DNA of 64,000 bases from Levilactobacillus suantsaiihabitans (GCF_004745505.1 NZ_RKLX01000001.1:248001-312000), one strand, 5' to 3'. Counted from the stretch's first letter, positions 26,189 through 35,825 are shown. Made by a program: numbers and translations. The notes: generated from the letters alone by a model not told the origin.

Positions 26189-26555
26189 TCTGCTGCCTCC
26201 TTTGGGCGATAAATCGTTTCAAGCTCTCGATGATTTGTTCATCGGTTAAGTTCAATGCATGTAATTGTTCGTAGACCCGCTCCAACTGCTCCATGACCAA
26301 GTGCTCCTTTAACTGGGTAATCCGGGGTTCATCCATCGTGACAAAGTTGCCCTTGCCCCGCTTGGACTCCAGAATACCCTCCGTAATCATTTCCCCGAGT
26401 GCGCGTTGCACCGTGTTCACGTTGACCGTGAGATCGACCGCTAGCTGGCGAACTGCCGGCAACTTATCCCCGGGTTTCAGCTGACCGGTCATCATTTCAT
26501 GATAAAGATAATTTTTGATTTGGTAATAAATTGGCACCTTATCATCGAACTGCAT
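26181..26555 (-). CDS. GntR-family regulator, YtrA subfamily
   Basis: 124 residues: winged helix IYYQIKNYLYHEMMTGQLKPGDKLPAVRQLAVDLTVNVNTVQRAL followed by only a short C-terminal helical part, which defines the YtrA subfamily. The ATG at 26555 follows GGGAGG; the frame extends back to 26717 but crosses the operator and a terminator. It is the first gene of the ABC operon and has an inverted repeat in its own promoter, so autoregulation is expected. Confidence 0.92.
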   Translation of the reverse strand: MQFDDKVPIYYQIKNYLYHEMMTGQLKPGDKLPAVRQLAVDLTVNVNTVQRALGEMITEGILESKRGKGNFVTMDEPRITQLKEHLVMEQLERVYEQLHALNLTDEQIIESLKRFIAQRRQQND

Positions 26556-26569
26556 TTGTCCTACCTCCC

Positions 26570-26600
26570 TAGTGTTATATTTTACTAGTACACTATAACA
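26570..26600. promoter_or_regulatory. YtrA-type operator
   Basis: TAGTGT at 26570-26575 faces ACACTA at 26590-26595, and TGTTATA at 26573-26579 faces TATAACA at 26594-26600. These nested inverted repeats lie 15-45 bases upstream of the GntR start, overlapping the promoter. Confidence 0.6.
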
Positions 26601-26654
26601 TGGGGACACAAGACTGGCAACCCTCCTACCACTAAAATTTGAACAACAGGGCAT

Positions 26655-26713
26655 AAAAAACGCGCCCCAACAGCGTTCGTCGACCAGGACGAATTTTGTT
26701 GAGACGCGATTTT
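26655..26713. terminator. terminator of the pnt operon
   Basis: CGCGTCTCAAC and GTTGGGGCGCG (minus strand) form an 11-base stem with two G-T pairs, followed by TTTTTT; a T run also exists on the plus strand. Confidence 0.75.
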
Positions 26714-26799
26714 TCACTGAAATCCTTAGATTTGACCATCGGCGCTGCCAGTTTTGCTAGCCTAGCACCGTGAATGCTCGCCAGTTGGCCCACTCTTGT

Positions 26800-28215
26800 T
26801 TACGCCAAATACTGCTTCGTCGCAGCCACAATCTCTTGCAGCCCCTTCTTGGCATCGGAGAAGAACATCTGCGTGTTGTCCATGGCGAACAGTGGGTTTT
26901 GCACGCCGGCATACCCGGTACTCATCGACCGCTTGATAACCACGACCGACTTGGATTTGTCGACGTCCAAGATTGGCATTCCGGAAATGGCGTTGCCACT
27001 TTCGCGGGCCAGTGGGTTCGTGACGTCGTTGGCCCCAATGACCAAGGACACGTCGGTGCTCTCAAACAGTGGGTTGGCGTCATCCAACTGCTTCATTTGG
27101 TCATACGGCACGTTGACATCGGCCAGCAGCACGTTCATGTGCCCCGGCATCCGCCCGGCAACCGGGTGAATCGCGTAGTTGACGACGATGCCTTGGTCCG
27201 TCAAGACCTTGGCCAATTCGGCAACCTCGTGTTGGGCTTGCGCGGCGGCTAACCCGTAGCCTGGCACGATCATGACGCTGTGGGCGTAGGCCAGTTGCAG
27301 GCCAATGTCGTCGGCGGAAGTCTCCTTCACATCGACGGGCACATCGGCCGCAGCGACGCCACCGTCGCTATCGCCCGTCCCAAAGCCTCCAGCCAAGATG
27401 TTGGCCACGGAACGGTTCATGGCATCGGCCATTTGTAAGGTCAAAATGGTTCCGGCGGCCCCGACTAAGGCCCCGGCAATGATCAGGACTTGGTTGTTAA
27501 TGACAAAACCGGCAAAGGCCACGGCCAATCCGGTGAAGGCGTTTAACAGCGACACGACCACGGGCATGTCCGCCCCACCAATTGGCAAGGTCATCAGCAA
27601 GCCAAAGACCAGACTCATCGCTAACGCCAGCGTGACGTACCAAACATTGGTCGGCAAGCCGATCATCAGGTAGGCCGAGACCAGGATGGCCAGGACCACG
27701 ACGATGTTTAGCAGCCGGGCGCCCGGAAAACTGATGGGCTTCCCGGAAACGTGACCGGACAGCTTGCCCGTCGCAATCAGTGACCCGGAGAACGTGATGC
27801 CCCCGATGATGACGTCCAGTAAGACTGGTAGCGAGAAGGCCACGCTCAGGTTAGCGCCGTCACCCTTCAACAGGTAGTCGAAGATCCCAATCGTGGCGGC
27901 CGCGCCACCACCAACGGCGTTGAAGAGACTGACCAGCTGGGGTACGTCGGTCATCGGCACCTTGCGTGCTTTGACGACCCCGTAAAGGATCCCCAGTGCC
28001 AGGCCCAGCAATAAGACAATCCAGCCAATGGCATCAATCTTGCCCTCGACCACAATCGTCACAATAATTGTAATAACGGCGAGAAACATCCCCACGGCAG
28101 AGAGGCCATTCCCCCGCCGGGCCGTCTTAGGCGAACGCATCAAGTGGACCCCTAAGACGTAGCAGACCGCCGAAACCAAATAAATTAACGCTGAAACTGT
28201 TTGTAGCGCACTCAT
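26800..28215 (-). CDS. pntB: NAD(P) transhydrogenase subunit beta
   Basis: 471 residues, the normal length. About nine membrane spans in the first 270 residues (domain II) are followed by the NADP-binding domain III, with VMIVPGYGLAAAQAQHEV near 294-311 and the conserved PVAGRMPGHMNVLLADVNVPYDQ and VVIKRSMSTGYAGVQNPLF sequences. With the two alpha polypeptides it exchanges hydride between NADH and NADP+ driven by the proton gradient. Its ATG overlaps the stop of pntAB by four bases. In a heterofermenter it would balance NADPH with NADH. Confidence 0.96.
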   Translation of the reverse strand: MSALQTVSALIYLVSAVCYVLGVHLMRSPKTARRGNGLSAVGMFLAVITIIVTIVVEGKIDAIGWIVLLLGLALGILYGVVKARKVPMTDVPQLVSLFNAVGGGAAATIGIFDYLLKGDGANLSVAFSLPVLLDVIIGGITFSGSLIATGKLSGHVSGKPISFPGARLLNIVVVLAILVSAYLMIGLPTNVWYVTLALAMSLVFGLLMTLPIGGADMPVVVSLLNAFTGLAVAFAGFVINNQVLIIAGALVGAAGTILTLQMADAMNRSVANILAGGFGTGDSDGGVAAADVPVDVKETSADDIGLQLAYAHSVMIVPGYGLAAAQAQHEVAELAKVLTDQGIVVNYAIHPVAGRMPGHMNVLLADVNVPYDQMKQLDDANPLFESTDVSLVIGANDVTNPLARESGNAISGMPILDVDKSKSVVVIKRSMSTGYAGVQNPLFAMDNTQMFFSDAKKGLQEIVAATKQYLA

Positions 28216-28526
28216 TTCTGCTCAGCCTCCCCCTTCTTCGCGGCCGGTTTCCGGTCAAACATGCCCAACATCCGGTCGGTCACGGTGTAACCACCAGCCA
28301 CGTTGACTGCGGCAAAGAAGGCCCCGAGAAAGGCCAGCACATAAAATAGCGCACTGTTGGCTTCCGCGGCAATGACAAAGGCCCCGACCACGACCACGCC
28401 GTGAATCGCGTTGGCCCCAGACATCATGGGCGTTTGCAAGGTTGCGGGAATCTTACTCATGACTTCGAATCCCACTAATAGACTGAGAACAAAAATGGCT
28501 AAATTCGTAAATAATTCCTGACTCAT
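28212..28526 (-). CDS. pntAB: NAD(P) transhydrogenase alpha subunit, membrane part
   Basis: 104 residues with three or four spans: LAIFVLSLLVGFEVMSKIP, ALFYVLAFLGAFFAAVNVAGGY, VTDRMLGMF. This is the C-terminal membrane region of PntA encoded as a separate gene, as in many Gram-positive bacteria and Rhodospirillum. It lies two bases after pntAA and overlaps pntB, so the three are co-translated. Confidence 0.95.
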   Translation of the reverse strand: MSQELFTNLAIFVLSLLVGFEVMSKIPATLQTPMMSGANAIHGVVVVGAFVIAAEANSALFYVLAFLGAFFAAVNVAGGYTVTDRMLGMFDRKPAAKKGEAEQK

Positions 28527-28528
28527 GC

Positions 28529-29716
28529 CTAATCAACTCCTTTGGTTTCGGTTGATTCTGCTGGCTTAGCCGCTGGGCGCGCCGGCAATTTCAGCGCGTC
28601 GCGAACCCGACTGCTGATAATTTCACCATTAGTCGTGGCCAACAGCTCACCAATCACCTCATCGTCCACGTCCAAAACCAATTTACCGTCCTGAACGATG
28701 GCAGTTAAGACCGCCTGAACGTTCTTAGCAAACATATCCGAGGCGGAGGCGGGCAACTGGCTGGCCATATCCCCGGCGCCGATGATCTGGGCCTGCTGGG
28801 CCGTCGTCACCGTCTTGTCCGGTTGGGACCCGGCCACGTTGCCACCGAGGGCGCTGGCTGCCAAGTCAATGAACAAGGTACCGGCCTTGGCCGCATCCAC
28901 GGACTTCTGGGTGACCAGCAGCGGTGGCCGCCGTCCGGGAACCTGCGCCGTCGTGATGATGACGTCGTTTTGCGCAATGAAGGCGGCTAACTCAGCCTGT
29001 TGTTGCGCCGTTTCTTCTGGCGTCAAGGCGCGCGCGTACCCGCCTTCACCAGTGGCGGAAACGGAGGTCGTCAAAAAAGTGGCTCCCAGCGATTCCACTT
29101 CACCACGAGAGGCCGGTCGAATGTCATAGCCCGACACCATCGCGCCCAGCCGCTTGGCCGTCCCGATGGCTTGTAGGCCAGCTACCCCGGTCCCCAGGAC
29201 CAACACCTTGGTAGGTTTGGCGGTTCCGGCGGCCGTGATCATCATGGGTAAATACCGTGAAAACCGGTCGGCCGCCAGCAACGCGGCCTTGTACCCGGCC
29301 ACACTGGCTTGCGAGCTCAAGACATCCATGGTCTGGGCCCGCGACACGGTCCGGGGCAGTAGTTCAAAGGCCAACGCATTGACTTTCTTGGCTGCGAGCT
29401 CCTGCACATAGTCCAGATCCGTCAGTGGTTGTAACAACCCTAACAAGGTCTGGCCGGCCTTCAGCTGATCGACGACGTCCTTGCCGGGTTGCCCAATCGT
29501 GGCCAACACATCCGCGCCTTGAATCGCGGCTTGGCGGTCACAAATCTTGGCCCCCGCGGCCTCAAAGACGGCGTCCGGATAGAAGGACCGGTCGCCAGCC
29601 CCCGTTTCGATCAGGACTTGAAACTCACCTTTTACCAATTTACGCACGACTTCTGGCGAGAGGGCGACCCGGTTTTCTCCCGGCGCTTCTCGTAAAGCAG
29701 CAATCGTTAATGACAT
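28529..29716 (-). CDS. pntAA: NAD(P) transhydrogenase alpha subunit, NAD-binding part
   Basis: About 395 residues. AALREAPGENRVALSPEVVRKL at the start and the Rossmann segment VLVLGTGVAGLQAIGTAKRLGAMVSGYDIR near 172-200 identify the soluble NAD-binding domain I, related to alanine dehydrogenase. I choose ATG 29716 because AAGGAG is nine bases upstream; the ATG three codons earlier abuts it. It is first in the pntAA-pntAB-pntB operon, and the upstream 200 bases hold its promoter. Confidence 0.95.
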   Translation of the reverse strand: MSLTIAALREAPGENRVALSPEVVRKLVKGEFQVLIETGAGDRSFYPDAVFEAAGAKICDRQAAIQGADVLATIGQPGKDVVDQLKAGQTLLGLLQPLTDLDYVQELAAKKVNALAFELLPRTVSRAQTMDVLSSQASVAGYKAALLAADRFSRYLPMMITAAGTAKPTKVLVLGTGVAGLQAIGTAKRLGAMVSGYDIRPASRGEVESLGATFLTTSVSATGEGGYARALTPEETAQQQAELAAFIAQNDVIITTAQVPGRRPPLLVTQKSVDAAKAGTLFIDLAASALGGNVAGSQPDKTVTTAQQAQIIGAGDMASQLPASASDMFAKNVQAVLTAIVQDGKLVLDVDDEVIGELLATTNGEIISSRVRDALKLPARPAAKPAESTETKGVD

Positions 29717-29874
29717 GCCACCCATCTCCTTTTGAGAATTACTTCACAATTCCATCATAGGTCGCGCGCCAAGCTAAAACAAGCCTAACCTGCATAATTG
29801 TTCAGTTAATAAGGATACCGTCCAATGGGGTAATTTGTTGATTTATCAACCTTCTGAACGATTCAGTGGCGCAA

Positions 29875-29905
29875 AAAAGAGTCCCTCGTTATTTTAACGA
29901 AGGGC
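29875..29905 (-). terminator. terminator after the GPP34-like gene
   Basis: On the minus strand CCCTTCGTT pairs with AACGAGGG over a short AT loop and a T-rich tract follows. Confidence 0.75.
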
Positions 29906-29928
29906 CCTCACTTGACGACCAACTGCCC

Positions 29929-30585
29929 TTAACTCAGCCAACCGTCCATTTCAAATTTTTTCGCTTGGATAATCTCAGCCGCTAAACTGACCAGGTCTTG
30001 AACCTTCCCCCAGTCGGTGTGCTGGACGGCGGCTGCCTGCAGTTGCGCCACTTCATCGGCCGAATACAGCCAGGCCAGCGCGCCTTGTTGGGCGAGAATC
30101 AGATACAGATTCACCGCTGCGGTGGTTGGCCGGGCGCTCAGCAGCTGCTGTTTCAGTGCCGTGATAACGGTCTGGCGACTCGCAGCTGTGGGTTCATAGA
30201 TGACGTGGGGCTTCAGGTTATTTTGGAAAATCACCCGTTCGGTGGTCTGCTCCGCTAGCGTCTCGGCGCCAATGCCGTCGTAAAGCGCATTGACGATATC
30301 CCAACTGGTGACCAATTTCAACGCCGTCTTCAGCTGCGAATCTTGGGCCAAATCACCCGTCAGCCGAATCTTAAAGGCGTTCAAGTACTGTGGCAACTGG
30401 TCAAACCGCGTCGCATCGGCAATCGTCATCTGCCCAGCATTTGCGGCCAAGATGCCCTGGTCCACCAAGTCCAAGACAGCGGCCAAAACCAAGTAGGCCT
30501 GTGTCGTGAACCGGGTCCGCAGCATGGGCCGCTTGTCGATGCGTTCAGTCAGTAATAAATAATTTTTGGCGGTCGTTAATGCCAA
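29929..30585 (-). CDS. GPP34/GOLPH3-like domain protein (tentative)
   Basis: 218 residues, soluble, mostly helical, no signal peptide. The opening NYLLLTERIDKRPML and the segment YLVLAAVLDLVDQGILAANAGQMTIAD resemble the GPP34 (GOLPH3-like) fold, a family of membrane-phosphoinositide binders in eukaryotes with unknown roles in bacteria. The start is TTG at 30585, seven bases after GGGAGG. It is monocistronic. I am not certain of the family; the assignment rests on pattern resemblance only. Confidence 0.65.
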   Translation of the reverse strand: MALTTAKNYLLLTERIDKRPMLRTRFTTQAYLVLAAVLDLVDQGILAANAGQMTIADATRFDQLPQYLNAFKIRLTGDLAQDSQLKTALKLVTSWDIVNALYDGIGAETLAEQTTERVIFQNNLKPHVIYEPTAASRQTVITALKQQLLSARPTTAAVNLYLILAQQGALAWLYSADEVAQLQAAAVQHTDWGKVQDLVSLAAEIIQAKKFEMDGWLS

Positions 30586-30662
30586 AGTGGTCCCTCCCTT
30601 TCCCCGTTTGCGCGGGGGCTTACGATTAATAAGGATACCACACGCGAGGCCAGAAGCCCACT

Positions 30663-31631
30663 CTAGCCGATTTGCCGCGAGAACTTCTTAAACCCAAATA
30701 ACTGATTGATTCGTTGGTCATACTCAGCCGGAATCTCTAAGTCCAGTGCCTTCAAGTTATTTTGCAACTGCGCCGGCTTGCTGGCACCAGTAATCAGACT
30801 GGAGATTCGGGAATCACGCAAGCCCCAGGCCAAGGCAAACGTGGCCAGGTCGGTGTCTAATTCCTTGGCCATCTTGATTAGCGCCTCCACCTTGTCCAGG
30901 TTGTCATCGGTCAGTAACGCCTTGATCTGGCCTTGGTACGTGGCCCGTGAACCGGCCGGAATCGGTTGGCCCTTGCGGTATTTACCCGTCAACAAACCTT
31001 GAGACAGCGGCGAAAATGGCACGACACCCAAGCCTAATTTTTCGCAAACGTCCAGCAGTTCGTGTTCGATGTAGCGGTCGAACATGTTGTATTGCGGCTG
31101 AACCACTGTCATTGGGTGCAGGCCCCGTTCCTGAATAATTAGTTGCGCCTCAAGAATCTGAATTGGCCGCCATTCGCTGACACCGTAATACAAAATCTTC
31201 CCCTGATCGACCAAGCCGCTCAGGGTACTCAGGGTCTCTGCCAGTGGCGTTTCCGGGTCAAACCGGTGACAGAAGTACAGGTCCAAGTAGTCCGTCTGTA
31301 GGTTTGTCAGCGATTGGTTCACGGATTCCGTGATGTGCTTGCGCGACAGACCGCGGTCGTTGACGCCATCGCCAGTCGGGAAGAAGACCTTACTGGAGAC
31401 GACCAGTTCCTTGCGCGGAAATTGCTTGAGCGTCTTGCCCAAGAACCGTTCGGCCGCGCCACCACTGTAGGCGTCCGCGCAGTCAAAGAAGTTGATGCCC
31501 TTTTCATAGGCCAACTTGATGCTCTGCGCCGCCAGGTCCTGCTTGGCACCGTCGCTAACGTCCGTCATCCAACTGCCCAACGCTAATTCACTGACGCGCA
31601 ACCCTGATTTACCTAAATGCCGATACTTCAT
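30663..31631 (-). CDS. aldo-keto reductase, potassium-channel-beta-like family
   Basis: 322 residues. GINFFDCADAYSGGAAERFLGKTL carries the catalytic Asp and Tyr, SSKVFF the Lys and YLDLYFCHRFD the His of the AKR tetrad; SLITGASKPAQLQNN binds NADPH near the C-terminus. The form is that of Kv-beta-like AKRs (YghZ, Tas group) rather than the shorter 2,5-diketogluconate reductases at 54.7 and 55.6 kb. ATG at 31631 follows AAGGAGG. It probably detoxifies aldehydes or ketones in the cytoplasm. Single gene, no neighbour that hints at a substrate. Confidence 0.92.
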   Translation of the reverse strand: MKYRHLGKSGLRVSELALGSWMTDVSDGAKQDLAAQSIKLAYEKGINFFDCADAYSGGAAERFLGKTLKQFPRKELVVSSKVFFPTGDGVNDRGLSRKHITESVNQSLTNLQTDYLDLYFCHRFDPETPLAETLSTLSGLVDQGKILYYGVSEWRPIQILEAQLIIQERGLHPMTVVQPQYNMFDRYIEHELLDVCEKLGLGVVPFSPLSQGLLTGKYRKGQPIPAGSRATYQGQIKALLTDDNLDKVEALIKMAKELDTDLATFALAWGLRDSRISSLITGASKPAQLQNNLKALDLEIPAEYDQRINQLFGFKKFSRQIG

Positions 31632-31765
31632 GTCTAAATCCTCCTTGAAATTATGTAACCGCTTTATTTTTGTCGATATATTTAGTTTATCAGTTTTTAT
31701 TGGTGGTGGCGCGTGATTTATTTAATAAATTTTTCTCGATTCCGGCCTAAGCTTACGCCCACATC

Positions 31766-31793
31766 AAAAAGGCCGACCCGCAAGTCGACCTTT
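31766..31793 (-). terminator. terminator far downstream of the YfcC-family gene
   Basis: Minus strand AAAGGTCGAC and GGTCGGCCTTT pair with one mismatch-like G-T, followed by TTTTT. It is 430 bases beyond the YfcC stop, with the repeat between. Confidence 0.6.
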
Positions 31794-31865
31794 CCCGTTG
31801 ATTCAAATCGTTCTGCTGTGATAGTTGGCGACTCAAGCTGAATGCTAGAAACACTGTTGCAATAC

Positions 31866-32219
31866 AACTCATGACGTTAGGCTTAGTTGTTCACTGCATC
31901 ATAGTGGAAAATGGCTGCCTACCGTTCACCAATCAGCGTTGACTGGTAACCACTAGGCTGTCAGCTAGCCACCGGCCGACCCGCCGTTACTGATAACCGT
32001 CAACCTTGCCGGAGGCAGCCAGGGTGGAGCCAGCTGTGTCGGCGGTGTTGGCTGAGGTCTTGTCTCAGCCTACAGCGCGGGACGACTTGAGAGACTGGTG
32101 ATTTTTGCCAGGCTTTCAAGCGAACCGGAAGACCGCTTCCCAGGCTGGAGGTGTTCCCCAGAGCAGGCCCCACCCTAGCCTGACGCAGGCACCTGGTTTC
32201 ACCAATTTTAGTTGGCAGT
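31866..32219 (+). repeat. intergenic mosaic repeat, copy A (long form)
   Basis: About 354 bases between the YfcC-family stop and the next gene. Its first 50 bases and last 145 bases match copy B at 59925-60125 closely, including GCGGGACGACTTGAGAGAC and TTCCCCAGAGCAGGCCC. Copy A contains about 152 extra bases flanked by CCTAC at 31917 and 32069. Part of its first half also resembles copy C at 61470. The shared part folds as CTTGAGAG/CTTTCAAG around CTGGT/GCCAG. No coding frame, transposase or terminal repeat is seen. Confidence 0.8.
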
Positions 32220-32223
32220 AATC

Positions 32224-33771
32224 CTAGCTGAACATGACTTCCATCACCAGGATGGCGCCACCGAAGACCAACACGAACGCGACGACTGGCCAAACGAATT
32301 TGAACCAGTGCGAGTATTTCATGTCTAACATCTGCAGGGTGGCCATGACCAAGCCGGTTGGAGCCAAGAAGAGCATCGCGTATTGCCCGAATTGGTAGGC
32401 CGTTACCACGGCGAACCGCGGAATGTCGACCGTATCGGCCAATGGCGCGAAGATTGGCATCGCCAGCACAGCCAAGCCAGAGGAGGATGGCACGATGAAG
32501 CCCAAGACGAAGAAGATCAGCATCATAACGATGATGAAGACCGAACCACTCACGTGTGCCACCAGTGATGACGAGTATTGCAGGATGGTATCCGAGATCA
32601 TCCCTTCGTTCATGACCAGGTTGATGCCCCGCGCGAGCCCGATGATCAGAGAAACCCCGACCAGACTGGCCGCACCGTTCGTAAAGGCATCCACGACGCC
32701 CTTTTCACCGATACCATATTTCCCGGTAGCGGTCATGAACATAATGATAATCGCGAAGAGCAGGAATGACGAGGCCATGGTTGGGAACCACCAGCCCTGT
32801 GACATAACGCCCCACACCATGATGGGGAACGTGATGACGAACAGGATCAAGATGATCTTCTTGCGCAGCGTAAAGGCTTGATTACTGGTGTCATCGGAGG
32901 CCACGGACCACATTTTATCAAAGGAACTCTTGTCCTCGTAAGTGTAGGAGAACGACGGCGTTGCCTTGACCTTCTTGCTGTACCAGTGCAGGTAGAAAAT
33001 CACGAAGATGGCGGCGACGACCAACCCCCCGATCCGCCAACTGATTCCCTCGGTAAAGTTGATACCGGCCGCGTTTGACGCGATTACGACGGAGAACGGG
33101 TTGATGGTCGAGAAGGCCGTCCCGACCGAACTGGAGAGGAAGATGGCCCCCACACAGACGATCGAGTCGTAGCCCATCGCAATGAAGATAGGCACCAGAA
33201 TTGGGTAAAAGGCCACGGCCTCTTCTTCAATCCCACAGAGCGTACCCCCGAGGACCATCAGGATGGAAACCAGGAAAATCAACATAAATTCGTGGCCCTT
33301 GGTCTTTTTCGTCAAGGCCATCAAGCCGGATTCGAAGGCCCCACTGGCTTTAACCACGCCAATTAGGCCCCCTAAGACGAAGATAAATACCATGATGTCC
33401 ACGGCCTCGATGGTCCCGCGCACCATACTACTGGTAATGGCGCCCAGACCAGCCGGCCGTTGTTTCAGCCGGTGGTACGTATTGGGAATCGAGACTTCTT
33501 GGGTGATGCCACCGGACGTAAATTCCTTGATGTTGATCTTAACGCCCAGCTTATCCAGCTGTTCTTGGGTTGCCGGGACCTTGACCGTTTTCCCGGATGG
33601 CCGCGAGATTTGAAGCTGCGACCCACTGTATGATAGCTTAGAATATGAGCCGGCCGGAATGACCCAGGTCGCAATGACGGCGACGATGGTCAGAATGAAT
33701 AAGATCACAAACGCGCCGGGCATCCGTAATTTGAATTTCTTCTTCGGCTTTGGTTCTACTGATGCATCCAT
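32224..33771 (-). CDS. arcD: YfcC-family transporter, probable arginine/ornithine exchanger
   Basis: About 515 residues with 11-13 spans. AFVILFILTIVAVIATWVIPAGSY is the first span, GTLCGIEEEAVAFYPILVPIF and FFVLGFIVPSSSGLAVLAMPIF are the paired motifs of the YfcC/DcuC superfamily. Streptococcal ArcD belongs to this family, and the gene follows arcB and arcC, so arginine/ornithine or citrulline/ornithine exchange is likely but inferred from position. ATG 33771 has AAGGGG eight bases upstream; a GTG at 33780 overlaps it. A 12-base-pair hairpin separates it from arcC. Confidence 0.85.
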   Translation of the reverse strand: MDASVEPKPKKKFKLRMPGAFVILFILTIVAVIATWVIPAGSYSKLSYSGSQLQISRPSGKTVKVPATQEQLDKLGVKINIKEFTSGGITQEVSIPNTYHRLKQRPAGLGAITSSMVRGTIEAVDIMVFIFVLGGLIGVVKASGAFESGLMALTKKTKGHEFMLIFLVSILMVLGGTLCGIEEEAVAFYPILVPIFIAMGYDSIVCVGAIFLSSSVGTAFSTINPFSVVIASNAAGINFTEGISWRIGGLVVAAIFVIFYLHWYSKKVKATPSFSYTYEDKSSFDKMWSVASDDTSNQAFTLRKKIILILFVITFPIMVWGVMSQGWWFPTMASSFLLFAIIIMFMTATGKYGIGEKGVVDAFTNGAASLVGVSLIIGLARGINLVMNEGMISDTILQYSSSLVAHVSGSVFIIVMMLIFFVLGFIVPSSSGLAVLAMPIFAPLADTVDIPRFAVVTAYQFGQYAMLFLAPTGLVMATLQMLDMKYSHWFKFVWPVVAFVLVFGGAILVMEVMFS

Positions 33772-33813
33772 TAAGTTCACCCCTTAAAGTGATTGATGGC
33801 TTAGCCAACACAA

Positions 33814-33866
33814 AACGTGGTCCAAGAACGGGTGTCACCAACATCTCCGCACAATTGGACCACGTT
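33814..33866. promoter_or_regulatory. intercistronic hairpin between arcC and the carrier gene
   Basis: AACGTGGTCCAA at 33814-33825 and TTGGACCACGTT at 33855-33866 are perfect 12-base inverted repeats with a 29-base loop. On the minus strand only TTTTG follows, so it may act as a partial terminator or mRNA-processing stem that lowers carrier expression relative to arcB and arcC. Confidence 0.65.
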
Positions 33867-33882
33867 CCGTTAATTTAATGAC

Positions 33883-34812
33883 TTAAGCTTTGATCAACGT
33901 CCCGACCTTGCCCGCTAAGGCATCGTCGAGGTGATCGAGTGACGTGATCAGGGCCGTCCGTCCGTTACCGCCAGCTACGAAGCCCAGGCAGGCCTCGATC
34001 TTCGGTAACATACTGCCGGGCGCAAACTGACCTTCGTCAATGTAGCGTTGCGCGTCTTGACTAGACAATTCCCGCAGTGCTTGTTGTTCTGGCTTGCCGT
34101 AGTTGACGTACACATCGTCCACGGCGGTCAAAATAATCAGTTGGTCTGCCGAAATGTTAGCGGCCAACAGAGCACTGGAGCGGTCCTTGTCGATCACGGC
34201 TGGCACGCCCTTAAGGCCGTCTGCCGTAGTCACGACGGGCACCCCGCCTCCGCCACCAGCGATGACCAAGTTGTCATTTTCAATCAAGTCGTTGATGCTC
34301 TTGATTTCAATGATCGACTTTGGCAACGGTGACGGCACCACTTGCCGATACCCGCGGCCAGCGTCTTCCACAAAGGTGTAGCCCTTCTCGGCCACGATCT
34401 GGTCGGCCGCTTCCTTGCTGTAGAAGGAACCCACTGGCTTGGTCGGGTGGTCAAAGGCCGGGTCGCTCTCGTCGACTTCGACCTGGGTGACCACCGAAGC
34501 GACATCCTTTTGAATGCCCTGGCGGTGGAGCTCATTGTGCAAGCTTTGTTGCAAATGATAGCCAATGTAACCTTGACTCATGGCCCCACATTCCGGGAAT
34601 GGGAAGGCCGCAGTCTGGCCGTGTTCGGCGGCAAAGTTCATGCCCAAGTTGATGGCCCCGACTTGCGGACCGTTACCGTGGCTGATGACCACCTTATGGC
34701 CGGCCGCTACCAGGCCAATCAAGGACTTGGCCGTGTGCTTCACCAAGTTTAATTGTTCTTCTGGAGATTTGCCCAAGGCGTTACCGCCTAGAGCCACTAC
34801 GATTTTAGCCAT
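33883..34812 (-). CDS. arcC: carbamate kinase
   Basis: 309 residues, normal length. [10 protein letters not shown] at the start, [12 protein letters not shown] near 44-55, [10 protein letters not shown] near 176-185 and [10 protein letters not shown] near 199 are the conserved carbamate kinase motifs for carbamoyl phosphate and ATP binding. It makes ATP from carbamoyl phosphate and ADP, the energy-yielding step of arginine or citrulline fermentation. ATG follows GGAGG. It lies 14 bases after arcB in the same operon. Confidence 0.96.
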   Translation of the reverse strand: MAKIVVALGGNALGKSPEEQLNLVKHTAKSLIGLVAAGHKVVISHGNGPQVGAINLGMNFAAEHGQTAAFPFPECGAMSQGYIGYHLQQSLHNELHRQGIQKDVASVVTQVEVDESDPAFDHPTKPVGSFYSKEAADQIVAEKGYTFVEDAGRGYRQVVPSPLPKSIIEIKSINDLIENDNLVIAGGGGGVPVVTTADGLKGVPAVIDKDRSSALLAANISADQLIILTAVDDVYVNYGKPEQQALRELSSQDAQRYIDEGQFAPGSMLPKIEACLGFVAGGNGRTALITSLDHLDDALAGKVGTLIKA

Positions 34813-34826
34813 GTGTCTGCCTCCGA

Positions 34827-35825
34827 TTATTCGCCTAAGGTTGCGACCATCACTGCTTTAATGGTGTGCATCCGGTTTTCAGCTTCTTGGAAGACGACCG
34901 AAGCATCGCTTTCAAAGACTTCGTCGGTCACTTCCATTTCGGTGATGCCGTACTTGTCAGCGATTTCCTTACCCACACCGGTTTCGGCGTTGTGGAAGGA
35001 CGGCAGGCAGTGTTCAAAGATCACGTTCGGGTTGCCCGTCTTCTTCATCATTTCGCTGTTGATTTGGTATGGTGACAACAGTTCGATCCGTTCTTTCCAA
35101 ACGGAATCTGGTTCACCCATGGAGACCCAAACGTCGGTGTAGAGCACGTCAGAGCCCTTAACCCCTTCGTCGATGTCATCGGTGATCAAGATGTCCGCTC
35201 CGGTCTTGGCCGCAATGGCGTTGACCTTGTCCCGCAGTTCCTTAGTTGGCTTTAAGGCCTTTGGGCAAACCAGGTGGAAGGTCATCCCCATGATTGCGCC
35301 ACCGATCATCAAGGCGTTGGCCACGTTGTTGCGGCCATCACCCACATAAGTAAAGTGAATGTCACTGTAGTTTTTCTTCAGTACTTCTTTAGCCGTCAAG
35401 AAGTCCGCCAGCACTTGAGTCGGGTGGTCTTCATCGGTCAAGCCGTTCCAAACCGGCACGCCGGAATACTTGGCTAACGTTTCGACCGTCCGTTGGGAGA
35501 ACCCACGATATTCAATCCCGTCGTACATACCGCCCAACACGCGAGCTGTATCTGCAGCGGATTCCTTCTTGCCCATTTGGGTCCCGGTTGGTCCTAAGTA
35601 AGTGACGTGGGCGCCTTGGTCGTGCGCACCGACTTCAAAGGCACAGCGCGTCCGCGTGGAACTCTTTTCGAAGATCAACGCAATGTTCTTACCCGTTAAT
35701 TTTTGTTGTTCCGTCCCGGCGTATTTGGCCTTCTTCAAGTCTTCTGCCAATTGCAGTAAGAAGCCCATTTCCTTAGGGGTGTAGTCCAATAAAGTTAAAA
35801 AGCTACGATTACGAAGATTAAACAT
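34827..35825 (-). CDS. arcB: catabolic ornithine carbamoyltransferase
   Basis: 332 residues. Carbamoyl-phosphate site SSTRTR at 55-60, HPTQVLADF near 138, the ornithine loop VWVSMGE near 233 and the catalytic HCLP near 273 are all present, so ornithine rather than aspartate or putrescine is the likely acceptor. It converts citrulline and phosphate to ornithine and carbamoyl phosphate for ArcC. ATG follows AAGGAGG. It is first in the arcB-arcC-carrier operon. Arginine deiminase (arcA), usually adjacent, is not in this window. A near-perfect cre overlaps its promoter. Confidence 0.96.
   Translation of the reverse strand: MFNLRNRSFLTLLDYTPKEMGFLLQLAEDLKKAKYAGTEQQKLTGKNIALIFEKSSTRTRCAFEVGAHDQGAHVTYLGPTGTQMGKKESAADTARVLGGMYDGIEYRGFSQRTVETLAKYSGVPVWNGLTDEDHPTQVLADFLTAKEVLKKNYSDIHFTYVGDGRNNVANALMIGGAIMGMTFHLVCPKALKPTKELRDKVNAIAAKTGADILITDDIDEGVKGSDVLYTDVWVSMGEPDSVWKERIELLSPYQINSEMMKKTGNPNVIFEHCLPSFHNAETGVGKEIADKYGITEMEVTDEVFESDASVVFQEAENRMHTIKAVMVATLGE

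Noticed and set aside
34827-35825. Putrescine carbamoyltransferase instead of ornithine carbamoyltransferase
   Set aside because: The SMG ornithine loop and HCLP motif are present, length is that of ArcB, and no agmatine deiminase gene is beside it.
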